Below, one piece after another: positions 29,310 through 40,897 of a stretch of DNA of 64,000 nt. Numbering within the stretch: the first letter of the stretch is position 1; every line of letters begins with the position of its first letter. A model generated the notes under the pieces. The model saw only the letters and a list, made by a program, of their open reading frames with translations. It was not told the DNA's origin and ran no database searches. Source of the stretch: Ecdyonurus torrentis (taxonomy: Eukaryota; Arthropoda; Insecta; Ephemeroptera; Heptageniidae). Where the stretch lies: contig OX439129.1 of NCBI GenBank assembly GCA_949318235.1, positions 31,961,243 through 32,025,242 of the forward strand, in the 5' to 3' direction. A program made the position numbers and the translations under genes.

Positions 29310-31240
29310 TTAGTAACCACGGGGATTGTAGTAAGGGGCAGCACCTGGAGCATAGAATCTTCCATAAGGAATAGATCCAGGGTAGTTAGCAAGATAATTG
29401 CCGTAGGTTGATTTGTAGGTAGCTGGAAGAAGAGCAGGAGCAACACCCAAGCGAGCAGCTTCAGCTAATCTAGCGGCCTCTGCAACTCTTGCAGCCTCGG
29501 CAAGACGAGCAGACTCGCTGAGCTTAGCAACTTGAGCGAGACGTGCAGCCTCAGCAATTCTAGCGGCTTCAGGAGTCAAATATCCACCAAGACGTGCTGC
29601 TTGAGCCAGACGTGCAGCTTCGGCAAGCTTGGCAGCTTCGGGGTTCAAATATCCACCAAGACGAGCAGCCTGAGCCAGACGTGCAGCTTCGGCAAGCTTG
29701 GCAGCTTCGGGGTTCAAATATCCACCAAGACGAGCAGCCTGAGCCAGATGTGCAGCTTCTGCTAACTTAGCGGCTTCAGTAACAGACTGAGGAGCATAAT
29801 ATCCCAGACGTGAAGCGGCAAGACCTGCAGGATAACCAAGGAGAGCAGCTTGACGTTGACGTTCAAGAGCAATATCATTGACACGTCCTACTCCGTTGTT
29901 GATCACATTTCCTGTAGCACGGTATCCATCTTCATCAGCAACATAATTGACAGTGACAGGAGTACCTTCAGGGGAGATGTAAGAGTAAGAACCAGTCACA
30001 GCGTGAGATTCGATGTCGGTACCAGCGTTCTTAACTACTGAGGTTTCTTCGCGTGTGCTACCGTCAGCGGTGGCGTAGCTGTGAATGTAAGAGAGGGAGA
30101 TGATTAGTGCTTAGCAGGGAAAACTAAACAGAGAGAGAGAGAGAGATGTTTAAACACTCTCTCATTTTACTTTATTTTTCTCATTTCTGAGGCTTGCCAT
30201 ATTATTAACCTAATTATCCATGTACTATGTACATATAATCATTATACCATTCATATAAAGAAAAATTACATTTTGTAATTATAAAACCAATAAAATATTA
30301 CACAATAATAATTCAATTGCTCTGGTATAAATATTCATGTGTAATAATAAATGTAATGATATTACGTAATTACTATTACTTACTTGAAACGGTAAGATCC
30401 ATCCAAGTTAAGATCGAAGTTCTTCTCGAGGATTGGTACTTGTCCATTGTTGACGAGAGGAGCACGTTGGGCCAAGGAGCAGCAGCTCAGAGCGAACACG
30501 GCAACTACAATCTGACATTACCACACAAATTTAGTGGCTCATCTAACTTTTTCTTCGACGTGTTTTGCATCGCACACTCTATGAATTTCATTTTTACACA
30601 AGAAAGGGTATATTTATTGTAAATAGTGATAAGAAGTTCCCCACAGTTCACTGCATGTTAGATTCGTAATTATCAATTTGAAATTTCCATAAATATATAA
30701 TATATTAGCAATAATAAAATGCACATTTATTTGTGAGACATCTGGTATTAAATATAGAACTTTATGATGATTATTATTATTAATCCAAACTTGTCAAAAA
30801 CACTATAATAATCATTGCAATAAAATAGAAAAGATTGAACTTTCAATTCTATTAAAAAGAAGAAATGATAAAGTGCACTCATTTACAATAAATACAACTA
30901 TAAATTATTCTACTCGTTTACTTTTATCCGACACGTTTAGATGAATACAAGAAAATAAGTTTCCCTTCATGGTAACCAATTAACACTTAATTTTACAAGA
31001 TTTAATTTCATGCAATTATATAAATGACAAGATAATTGTCAACTACAAATTAATTATAAATAATGTAAAATTAATTATTATAATGAAAATAGTTATCATT
31101 TAGAAAAAAATGACATATTAGATTCTTTTTTTTTTTAATATAAAATATGTCAAAGAATTTTTTTTTCTTTTAATGTAATACGCAATTTATATGTAAATAT
31201 ATTTTATGCAAATATAGTATTTAACACTTACTGATTTCAT
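29310..31240 (-). CDS. CPR-B: RR-domain cuticle protein with long Ala-rich helical repeat tail, 301 aa
   Basis: Secreted cuticle protein with a chitin-binding RR domain joined to an unusual repeat tail. Exon 1 is 31232-31240 (MKS), exon 2 is 30384-30511, exon 3 is 29310-30078; joins are phase 0 and phase 2 and give 906 nt with a TAA stop. Residues 1-18 are a signal peptide ending in CCSLA. The RR domain runs from about residue 40 to 105: GSYRFNYATADGS, then GSYSYISPEG and VNYVADEDGY, an RR-1-like core that lacks the usual HLP exit. Residues 148-216 are three tandem 23-residue units containing AAKLAEAARLAQAARL and GGYLNPE. A degenerate run of AEAARL units follows. The C-terminus is Tyr/Pro/Gly-rich. 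The Ala/Leu/Glu/Arg repeat should form amphipathic helices, atypical for RR proteins, whose tails are usually AAPA- or Gly-rich. TATA and TCAGT initiator elements precede it. Confidence 0.95.
29568..29774 (-). repeat. Three 69-bp tandem units inside CPR-B exon 3
   Basis: Three consecutive 69-base units, nearly identical in DNA, each encoding 23 residues (AAKLAEAARLAQAARL then GGYLNPE). A degenerate Ala-rich continuation runs to about 29440. Near-identity points to recent in-frame duplication. Confidence 0.92.
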
Positions 31241-31289
31241 TGTTGTTATAATGGTGGTTTGTTGTTTACTGGAAGACTGAGTGGAGATG

Positions 31290-31326
31290 ACTGATGCTAT
31301 CTACGTTGAACACTGCAATATTTATA
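31290..31326 (-). promoter_or_regulatory. TATA box and initiator of CPR-B
   Basis: TATAAATA at 31319-31326 and an arthropod-type initiator TCAGT at 31290-31294, about 34 bases apart, before the ATG at 31240. Confidence 0.8.
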
Positions 31327-32872
31327 CCCTAAGCTATACAACTGAGGGAGGGATTAGATGAGAAGCATTATTTCTGATCTTGTTTTAATTTCACTAAATA
31401 CGTCACGACCCTCACTCATACAACTCAAACAGACACACATAAACACACTCAATACAATTTTATAATATTATCTTAGTATTTATTGGTTTATTTTTTTTTA
31501 AATATAAAAATGGGTCAAGTTAAAGCATCCGTTATCACAAAATACAATTATAATAACATATTAAGAAAGGATAGTCTTATTTGGATGTGCAAAAAGGACT
31601 ATATATATATATATACATATATGTATAATATGTATTTGTAAATTGTATACATATAGAAAGTTTTATTTTATTACAATTTATTGTATTTTAATAATTGGTA
31701 TAATAAAAATATATTATTGAAAGACATATAATAATTTTTAACACATAATGTTTATTAAATATTATGAAAATTGAAAATTAATTTTAGTTTTTTTTTTTAA
31801 GTAATCATTAATAGTTGGCAAGAATAGGTTTGATTTTAAATTTATTAAATAATAAATTTAGTTGAAAAAGGTAGCTTAGTAAAAGATATGGTATTTATTG
31901 TAGCCCTAAAATTACCAAAATAAAATAATTATTTTGAAATTATATTGTCTTCAAAAATTTTAAGTACACAAAAAAGGAAAAGCATTGGAAATTAATTTGC
32001 CTTTTTTTTTTTTTTTTTTTTTTAGAATTTGTTATTAAAAATTTTATAGTATGAATCAAGACCATTTTTGGGTAGCTCTAAATACCTTAACACATCGTAA
32101 AAACAAAATAAAAATCATTGCAAAATTAACATTTTATTGTTTGCATAAATTTTATTGTAGGCCTTATTTTTATTACTAAATTTTTTATTAATAATGTTTA
32201 TATACATTAAAAATTTCACCTTTGATTTTATTTTTAACTTATGATTCACTATTAATAAGAATGAAATTGATCGATAATTTATTATTTGATAAACATTACT
32301 GTCTTTATAAAATTCATGTGTTATAATAACAAACTATATATAATAATAAAATGATTACTAATAAAAAAAAAATGCTATAAAACTGTATAAAGTAAATCAT
32401 AATACTATCAGACTTTTATTTGTCCATTAAAAAAATAAATCACTTTATAAAATATTATAATAATTTTTTTCTAAGAAATTTCTATGTTTAATTAATATTT
32501 CATCAACACCTTAGTGTAAATTGTTTTTACGTAATAAAGACTCATTAAATTAAAAAAATAAATTACGATTCTGTCATGTTATATTTTTACGGTTATTAGA
32601 GATGTAACGATATTATAAATTCCTGCAATTTATTATTTTATGCACTTTTACTGCATTTTATGTATAAAAAAATGCATAATATTTGCCTCTCCCTAACTCG
32701 TCCTTGCATTATTTTGCAAGATAATGATGATTATATTAATGTGACGAGACGAAGATAAAAAAATAATAATAATAAAAAAAAATAAGACTTTCTTGTTTTA
32801 TTAGGGGTAATACTAATTTCTCATATCGTGACTTGTACTGAATGCCTTCCTTCATACCTTTTACACATGCTG

Positions 32873-32873
<1 letters not shown>

Positions 32874-32943
<70 letters not shown>
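32874..32943. repeat. (TA)n microsatellite
   Basis: About 70 bases of pure TA dinucleotide repeat, intergenic between CPR-B and DETF-S. Confidence 0.98.
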
Positions 32944-32946
<3 letters not shown>

Positions 32947-33236
32947 GTCTTGTAGTATTTTTTAAAATTCTTTTACTTACAAACAATACAGATAACCTAA
33001 CCATCATTATAAATTTTATATCGATTTATATAAGTAATCATAATAATTATCGACAGCTTGTCAACCTTAACGATCAATATATTTTTTGCTTTCTCTTTTA
33101 TTCTAAGATTTTTTCTATGGTATATTAGTATAGATTTAAAAAAAATTGCATTTAGTAAACTTTGTAATTATAAGATATATAATATTATATTATTACCTTA
33201 ATTGAATAATTATAACCTTACTTCTCATCTATGAAA

Positions 33237-33241
<5 letters not shown>

Positions 33242-33305
<64 letters not shown>
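33242..33305. repeat. (TA)n microsatellite, second tract
   Basis: About 64 bases of pure TA repeat, 300 bases from the preceding one; each tract is self-complementary and the two can pair with each other. Confidence 0.98.
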
Positions 33306-33308
<3 letters not shown>

Positions 33309-34079
33309 GGTAATTTCAAATCAATTAATAACTCGTATTTTATGATAATAACTGTAATGTAAGTGAAAAATTCAATTTTACGTTAAAAGTACAATTACTT
33401 TTATGTTGTATTTGATTTTTTTTTCCTTATTATTTTGATTCTAAGAAAGCAAGAAGAAAGAAAATATTATTTAAAAATATCATTAGTTTTAATAATACAA
33501 AATATTTCGTTATTTTGAAACTAATCTTCAATTTTGCACTTCTTTTTTCACTATGCCAATCAATTATAATTATTTTTTTTACGTTTATTCAAACAAAAAT
33601 GAATTTATATTAAAATTAGAATTGTGAAGAAAAAAAAAAGTAAATTTAAATGTTGTTTATGGAATACATCCAAGAAAAAATTAAGCTGATTTGTTTTTAT
33701 TCAAAACCATTTTTCTCTGTATATCTGTAGTATATAATTATGATAGACATATTTTTTGTAATAAATTTCAATAAATAAACAGAAGTAGTAAGCATATAAA
33801 TAATTATAACGTCATCATAAAAAAAAAAAAAAAAAAAAAACTGAAAAATGAAATGTAAATTATTTGTTATAAATAAAATTTATATAAAAAAAAAATGAAG
33901 AAGAAGTTGTAATATTTAATCTGTAAGTTCAAATCTCAATATGATTTATATTTTTGTATTCTATAATAAATAAAATATGAATTTGAGGATTAAAATTATT
34001 TTATTTTATGTACAATAGTAATATACATGCCATAACAACGATTAAGTTAAAGTAAAGTGTAAAATATTTATAAATTTTC

Positions 34080-34098
34080 TTTATTTTTTATTTTTATT
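34080..34098 (-). terminator. Poly(A) signals of DETF-S
   Basis: Three overlapping AATAAA hexamers on the minus strand, 42-60 nt after the exon-3 stop at 34140. They support 34140-34263 as the terminal exon. Confidence 0.6.
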
Positions 34099-34139
34099 TT
34101 GCCAAAATCAGAAAAGATATTATGCAAGATCATCGTGAT

Positions 34140-35844
34140 TTAATTTTCAAACAATTTAATAGAGACTGGGACACCATCAGCACTCATATATTCATAAGAA
34201 CCAGGTTTAAGAATTCCTGTTTTCCTGAAGTTTTCAGCACTCATCATAAGATCTCGAACCATGCTAAGAGAAAAAAAAATGACAATTTATTACTGAAGTT
34301 CTTAAATCTTAAAGAAGTAGTTTATAAACAACACTTTTTTTTGGAACATTATATTTTTAATGTTGCAATATACAGTTTCTGCTATTAAACTCTTCAATCC
34401 ATGCCTTATGAAAAAATAGCTTATATTACAAGATTGGTATTGTTTAAATTTCCATGAAGTTGTATTTCCTAAAAACAATAGAATATAAAGATATATATTT
34501 TGAGCTTTGGTGCTTTATTTTGTTATTGTTATCTACCAGGCCAGACGATGTAATAGAGAAACAAAGTAGAAACTATATGACTTTTCTTTTTAATTTGTTA
34601 GTCGTAAAAAGAACGTGCTTTATAATGTTACAAAAAAAATTAAACATAAATAATGATTACTTATTAAGAAATTTCAACATTGAATAAACATATTTTGTAA
34701 TGAAATTTTTCAATATTTACGTCATATACTTATCAATATTATCATTAATTTATTCTATAAAATATTTGCACGGAAGTGTAATAAAATTTAAGTACTTTTT
34801 CGTTATAAAATTTTATAGATATTTAAAAATTGATGCTCACTAAAATTTAAGGTAGTAATAAATTATATTTCATACCTGTAATCAAAGATTGGTTTGACAA
34901 GTGGGGGTTCACCGTAAGCTGGTTTGGGTGGAGTTGGTAGCATTCTGGGTGGGGCGTAAGTGACAGGAGCTTCATATGTAAACATTTTCTTTGCAGGGTA
35001 CATCAATGGATCGACAGCTTTATTTCCTAATTCCGACACCCATTCATATCTCTCGTTTTCATTTACTAACTTAAATCCAGCAAAATCTGCAAAATCTGGT
35101 ATAAAAGTTCTCTTGAATTCAGGAATGATTTTAAATTCTTCTCCCTTTGTTACAAATACTGGTTTTGCTTGTAGAAAACGAGTGAACATGGGACGAATAA
35201 GAGTGCTATCCTTAATTTTAGAGACAAGTTCAAATGTCTCATCGGCATTGCATACCGCAATTACAAGAAATAGTGCAAAGAAGTGATACTGAAAATTCAA
35301 AGAAGTACTTACGTTAATTTCAAAGACCATACAGTTTTACAAAAATTTAATAGATTTTAAATGTACAAAAAAATAGGCTTCAGATATAAATACAAGTTAA
35401 AAGTTGAAAGTAAAGTTTTTTTTTTATTATTATTAAAGGAATAGACCAGAAAAAACATTTATATCACAAAACACTTGATGGGACTTGCATAAATAACTTT
35501 AGTTTGTCTCAAAACCCAACTTAAGCTCCGTAGCAGTGATCAGAAAATTTTTATTTATGCAACCCGCACAAACATTTTTTACTCATTTTTGCATGTTTCT
35601 GACGTCAAATTGCATATTTTACAGTATTTTCACGCTATTTTGTGGGGCTACATTAACATTCTGGCAAAAATTGTCATTTGTTTTGAAGATCCTATTTCTT
35701 GTTTAAAAAAAGCACATGCTGTTTTATGTGGTCTATGGCTTTAAAGTAAATTGAAATCAAACATAAAAAAAGTATGCTGAAAACTTAAATTAATACCAAT
35801 TTCCTACATTATAAAGTAGCAATATGCATACTTACTGTATTCAT
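34140..35844 (-). CDS. DETF-S: secreted protein with truncated RR-like terminal exon, 181 aa
   Basis: No established family recognised; probably a cuticle matrix protein. Exon 1 is 35836-35844 (MNT, donor GTAAGT), exon 2 is 34876-35288, exon 3 is 34140-34263. The signal peptide MNTYHFFALFLVIAVCNA is followed at residue 19 by DETFELV, the same start as the 502-aa neighbour. The middle has GEEF- and F-x-L-V-type segments like that neighbour, then a TYEAP/TYAPP Pro-rich linker like the gene at 46569. Exon 2 can be read through to a TAA at 34863, but it contains a good donor (AG|GTATG) in phase 2, as in the RR genes. A matching acceptor (CTCTTAG) opens exon 3, which encodes KPGSYEYMSADGVPVSIKLF and stops. 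This resembles the first half of an RR core without the ADENGF half. AATAAA signals lie 40-60 nt after that stop. If exon 3 is skipped the product is 144 aa. Confidence 0.82.
35433..35744. mobile_element. MITE-like element, copy A (in intron 1 of DETF-S)
   Basis: A 312-bp element bounded by TTAA at both ends, with terminal inverted repeats of about 20 bp (TTAAAG..ATAGACCA..). It aligns over its full length, at roughly 85% by eye, with the reverse complement of 37356-37698. No coding capacity, so non-autonomous. TTAA may be a piggyBac-type target duplication or part of the repeat. Confidence 0.82.
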
Positions 35845-35892
35845 ACTGAAGCTCTGTTTTGAACTAACTGCTTTACTCCGAAATTGTCCTGT

Positions 35893-35900
35893 CTTATATA
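35893..35900 (-). promoter_or_regulatory. TATA box of DETF-S
   Basis: TATATAAG on the minus strand, 56 bases before the ATG at 35844. A GCAGTT initiator-like sequence lies near 35867-35872. Confidence 0.78.
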
Positions 35901-38900
35901 CCCTTCTTATTTACTTCACGTCTGGGAATAGAAATTTTTAGCTACATTTGACAAATTTTATAATATTTGTCAAAGGTATCGGAAAATTCATAATATTTCA
36001 TAATAATGTATTATGTATAAATACATAGGCTTCCTTTTTGTTATTCATTTAAAAGTTTCTTAAAAGAAATTCATAACATGCACGAAAATAGTCGTTAATG
36101 ATATTTTACTGTCAGAAAAAAAAAAACAATATTTGGCATAACATTTTATGTGTTTTCTTGGCTGCGATGATTCAACGATAATTTATGTATAGTAAGTCGG
36201 AAAAACAACAAATGAAATCAAACATTTCAGAATGCATAAAACTTATGCGATCTTTATCTTTCCACGAAAGAAAAAAAAATACATGTATAAATTAATATTC
36301 TTATTATACGTGTTTTATGTAATAATAATAATAATAATAAAACTTTACAAATGTGTGTTTACGGCGTTAACATTACAAAAAATATTAAAAAAATAGAAGA
36401 AGAAAAGAAAAAAAAAACTCTTTTTATTTTTTCTAACAGATTTTATACTTTTCCCTTTCATAAATTATACTTATACACATTTATATTCTTGTGCTCAATT
36501 TATTTTTGATATTGGAAATTGGAAAAAAATATTCTTATGTTTAAATAATAGCTTGCAAAACTGCTTAACATATACAAAGCTAGAGGCTTTTGATTTTAAT
36601 TTAAATTGAATTTACATTTCCTCTCTAGCAACTTTTAATAATTCATTATTAAAAAAATAATAATAATAAGATGGAGCAGTAAAATTCATATTTATAATAA
36701 TATATAGTTAAGTGCTTTTTTGAAATTGATATCATTAAAATTCCAATGATTTATTCAGCAACATTCAAGTCCAAACACGCTGAATATTAAGATATGGTAG
36801 GCATTAAAACAATCACAATAAGATAAACATTAAACAAATAATAGACGTTTTCTCCAGTGCAATATGTGGGATGTTTACCGTATATACTGTACAATCTAAG
36901 GCGTTGTTAATGATTAATAAAATAATGGTACATCAATTGCATCCTAGGAGAGCAGTGTGAACAAATCACAATTTGCGTAGACGTATACGTAACTTGATTC
37001 ATATACACTTTACAAGAACGTAATATTATTTCTCAGAATGTGTGTATGCATGCATATTGTATATAGGCGTTTAATATCGTGAGCGATGTATAGATTTGCA
37101 GTTTATATAGGGTGGAGTTTAAATAAATATCATCTCACCTAATTATAATAATATATGATTTTTTTTTCAAGAAAATCATTTCTTCAAAAACAATTACTGA
37201 TATTTGTTAACAAAATAAACTGTAGTGCTTTATTATTATTATTTTTTTTTTTCATTTTTTTTTTCAAACACCACATTCATTGATGTGGGAAGCTTACGTA
37301 TGCACTAAGCCAACTTAGTGGCCAAGATGTGGCCAGCTTGGCTATTCTGTTTTACTTAAAGCTATAGACCACATAAAACAACATGTGCTTTTTAATGAAT
37401 AAACACGAAATGGGATCTTCAAAACTAATGACAATTTTTACCAGAACGTTAATGTAGCCCCACGAGAGAGCGTGAAAATACTGTAAAGTATGCAATTTGC
37501 GTGAAAATTCATGTTTATGGCGTCAGAAACATGCAAAATTTAGTATGAAAATGGTGTGCGGGTTGTATAAATTGAATTTTCTGATCACTGCTACGGGGCT
37601 ACTTTTGGGTTTTAAGACAAACTAAGGTTATTTATGTAAATCCCATCAAGTGTTTTGTGATATAACTGCTTATGTTTTTATCTGGTCTATTCCTTTAAGT
37701 TTAAGGGCTAATTTGATGTTAATTGAGATAAAAGTCTTGCTGCTCTCTCTGTAATGACGTTCTTTCCTGGGCGCAGTTGAACATTATTACGCGAGCTCTA
37801 TACAAAGCTGGATGCACATTATTGTTATTTCTTATTTTCTCTAGAACTAAACATCAATATTATATCAAACAATAACAAATGATAACATATCTTAACTAGC
37901 TTAAGATTTATAACTGCAATATCTTATTATGTCACACGTTAACGTTAAGTCATATATTCTAATGTAAATTGCTTTATGTAATTATTGTTTCTTACTGTAT
38001 GGATATCAGAGTTAAAGCATGCATTGGTCTAGGATTTTTTTTTGTATTTTTGTATAGCTAAATTGAAACCTTTCTTGATAATAACAAAAAAATGTCATAT
38101 ATTAATTTATTTATTGATAATAATATAAATATATTTTATTAACTTTTGCCTTAAAAGTTAATTTTTTATACATAACACAAGAAAAAGTTTATAAAACTAT
38201 AAACCATGTTATCTTACTAATTAAAATTAATTAATTAATTAATTTTTATTAAGATATCATGTACTGTACTGTATATATTGTACAGTGTTCATATATTGTA
38301 CTTATTTATACGTTATATGTTTGAGTAATAATGTGACGAGTGATGTCTAAAATGCTTGTTTTTAAAGTCATATTCCTTACAAAATTACTAGGTGGCAACG
38401 GTTGATAAAATATTCATATTCTCAATAAATAAATGTTAAAAAATTAATTTTAATTCAAATATTATCATATGCGTTTCAACGCCTTATTTTGAAGTAGTTT
38501 TTTTGTGTGTTTTTTTTAATAGTTTGAAATAAGTCATACGAAAGCCAAAAAATAAAGACATTTTAATTATTAAAACTATCAATTTGGTTAAAAATTATTA
38601 TTTTCATATTTTATAGCCTAATAGCCTATCTAGCCTACTAGCTGCATTAACTTTTTGTTATCAAGTTTTCATCACTAGACCTAATAAACTATTTTTTCAA
38701 TGATTATTTGCAAGTTTTTATTGAAGAAATGTGCAGATTTTTCATATATCAAAACAATAAAATATATTGTTAAAAAGTTTTATTTTCTATTGTACAAAGG
38801 AATAATGAAAAATAAACTATTTCAATGTTAAACTATATATATTTCTTGGATATTTTCTTGTAGTTTTTGTTGTTTTCTTAAATTTGTAAAAACAGAACCA

Positions 38901-39294
38901 GGTTTGATGATCATGATACATCGTGGATACAGTCATCGTAAATTTTCCTGTAACAATAAAAATCAACATTATGAGTTTTGTAAACAACGGGACATAAAAT
39001 AACATTTTTTTCTCTATTAAAATTATTTATTGAACTATTTTTGCTTTTTACAATTATTTTACAAGTTTTATACTTATATTGCGTTTTATTAATTTTATTA
39101 ATGAATTTTATTTTATTGACATTTATTTTTTCATTCCTTACTACAGATTTATTCTTTTACGTAAAAGTATAATCATTTAAGCGTTATGAATACTAGTTTC
39201 ATGTATGTATATTTATATATTAATAATTCTTATAAAAATCAAAACTGAGTACTTGCCATTTTACTTCAACATTGGTGTAAAAGTATATTCCATC
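35901..39294. other. Intergenic, DETF-S to DETF-L
   Basis: Contains MITE copy B (37356-37698) and a possible relic of a third DETF-L exon near 38885-38960. Otherwise AT-rich with no gene supported. Confidence 0.6.
37356..37698. mobile_element. MITE-like element, copy B (inverted relative to copy A)
   Basis: A 343-bp copy of the same TTAA-bounded element in opposite orientation to 35433-35744, lying upstream of the DETF-S promoter. It carries about 31 more bases than copy A, mainly in the middle. Confidence 0.82.
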
Positions 39295-40859
39295 TCAGGG
39301 ACGGTAAACGTAGTTGATAGTTGGGGTTTGGAATGTGTGTGGAAAGCTTGCACTTGCAGGGAAGACTATGGGCTCCACTGTCCTTCTACCCGCTTCAGGA
39401 AGCATCTTAAAATTGTCTACCTCAGTGATGAATGAAGGAGTGAACGATGATACTTTTTTTGTCAAAGCAGGTAAAGGAGGGAAAACACACTCAGTGTTCA
39501 TGATAGGTTTTGTGTTGAACGTCGTGGCCAATGTAGGACGTAGTGCAGGTACATTTCTATCTAAAGACTGAAACAAGCCAAAATTTTCCTTTCCTGTTGT
39601 TCCATGTCCAGCTTTAAAAATAGGAGTTAAAGTTGGTCCAAACGTTTTACGTCCAAGATCACCAACTATTTCAAATCTTTCTTCTCCACCAAACGTCTTA
39701 GTAATGGGAGTAACAAACCCAGGAGTGAAATTGGGGGTTAAAGTGGGGCGAAAAGATGTAATTTTTTGGTCCAAAGAGTCAACCAACGAGAATTTCTCTT
39801 CTCCTTTTGTTACATGTCCTGATTTGAAAACGGGGGTAAAAGTTGGCGCGAAAGTTTTGCGTCCAAGATCACTAACAATTTGAAAATTTTCTTCTCCGAA
39901 TTTTTTTTTTACAATAGGAGTGACAAATGTTGGTCTAAAAGTATCTGTCTTTCTTCCTAATTCTTCAAAAATTCCAAATTTCTGTTCGCTAGTACGTGAG
40001 GGCAAGGTTTTAAAAGTATTTATCATTTCAGGAAGGACGGTTAATATATTTTTAGTATTTAAAATTGGCTTAGCATTGAAAGTAGGTGCAAAAGTGGGTT
40101 GAAATGGTGAGATTTTTTGGTTTAATGAGTCAACTAACTTAAAATTTTCTTGCCCGGTTGCTATATGTTCTGATTTGAATGCGGGTGTTGAAGTTGGTAC
40201 AAATGTTTTGCGTCCAAGATCAGCAACTAATGAAAATGTTTCTTCTCCACCAAAATTCTTTGTAATAGGGGTAGCAAAAGTTGGGATAGATGCAAAAGTT
40301 TTGTCACCAGAAAAAGTGGTGACAGCAGGTTTGAAAGCAGGTACTCTTCTCTGCAATCCAGGAACGATGCTAAACTTTTCTCCGCCGGTAAATTTGGGCA
40401 CTGAAATAAGGGGTGTTGAAGTAATGGGTGCAAATATGGGCGTTTTTCTTCCCAAATCTGAAACAACCTCAAATTTTTCTCCACCAGTAAATTTAGATGC
40501 TGAAATAATAGGAGATGGAACAGTAAGTGGTCTTCTTTCTAAGTTTTCGAGCAACTCAAACTTTTGTTCTCCGTGATCTGATTTGACGAAAGGTGTAGAT
40601 ATGGGCTTGAAAGTTGGTACCCTCTTCTCATAATCACGAAGATAAGTGTATGTCTCTGCTGGTGCTCTCTCAAATGTAGGTACAAAGGGTGAGGTCCTGA
40701 AGGTTGGTGCTCTCCTGCCTAGATCAGGGACCACCTTAAATGTTTCGTCACCATAGCAAGCAGTGAAGACGACGAAAAGCCACAAGCAAAAATACTGAAA
40801 GCAAAATACATCATTTAGCTGTTTTTATAATTTTTCTTTCACCAAAATTATGATTTCAA

Positions 40860-40897
<38 letters not shown>

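Larger units (their letters stand above)
31330..34079. other. Intergenic, CPR-B to DETF-S
   Basis: AT-rich, dominated by two long TA tracts and homopolymer runs. No gene supported. Confidence 0.6.

Noticed and set aside
34122..34388. Plus-strand 88-codon frame
   Set aside because: Antisense to DETF-S exon 3, whose acceptor, frame and poly(A) signals are on the minus strand.
40175..40576. Plus-strand frame of 133 codons opposite DETF-L
   Set aside because: Antisense shadow of a repeat exon; no start context or signal peptide.
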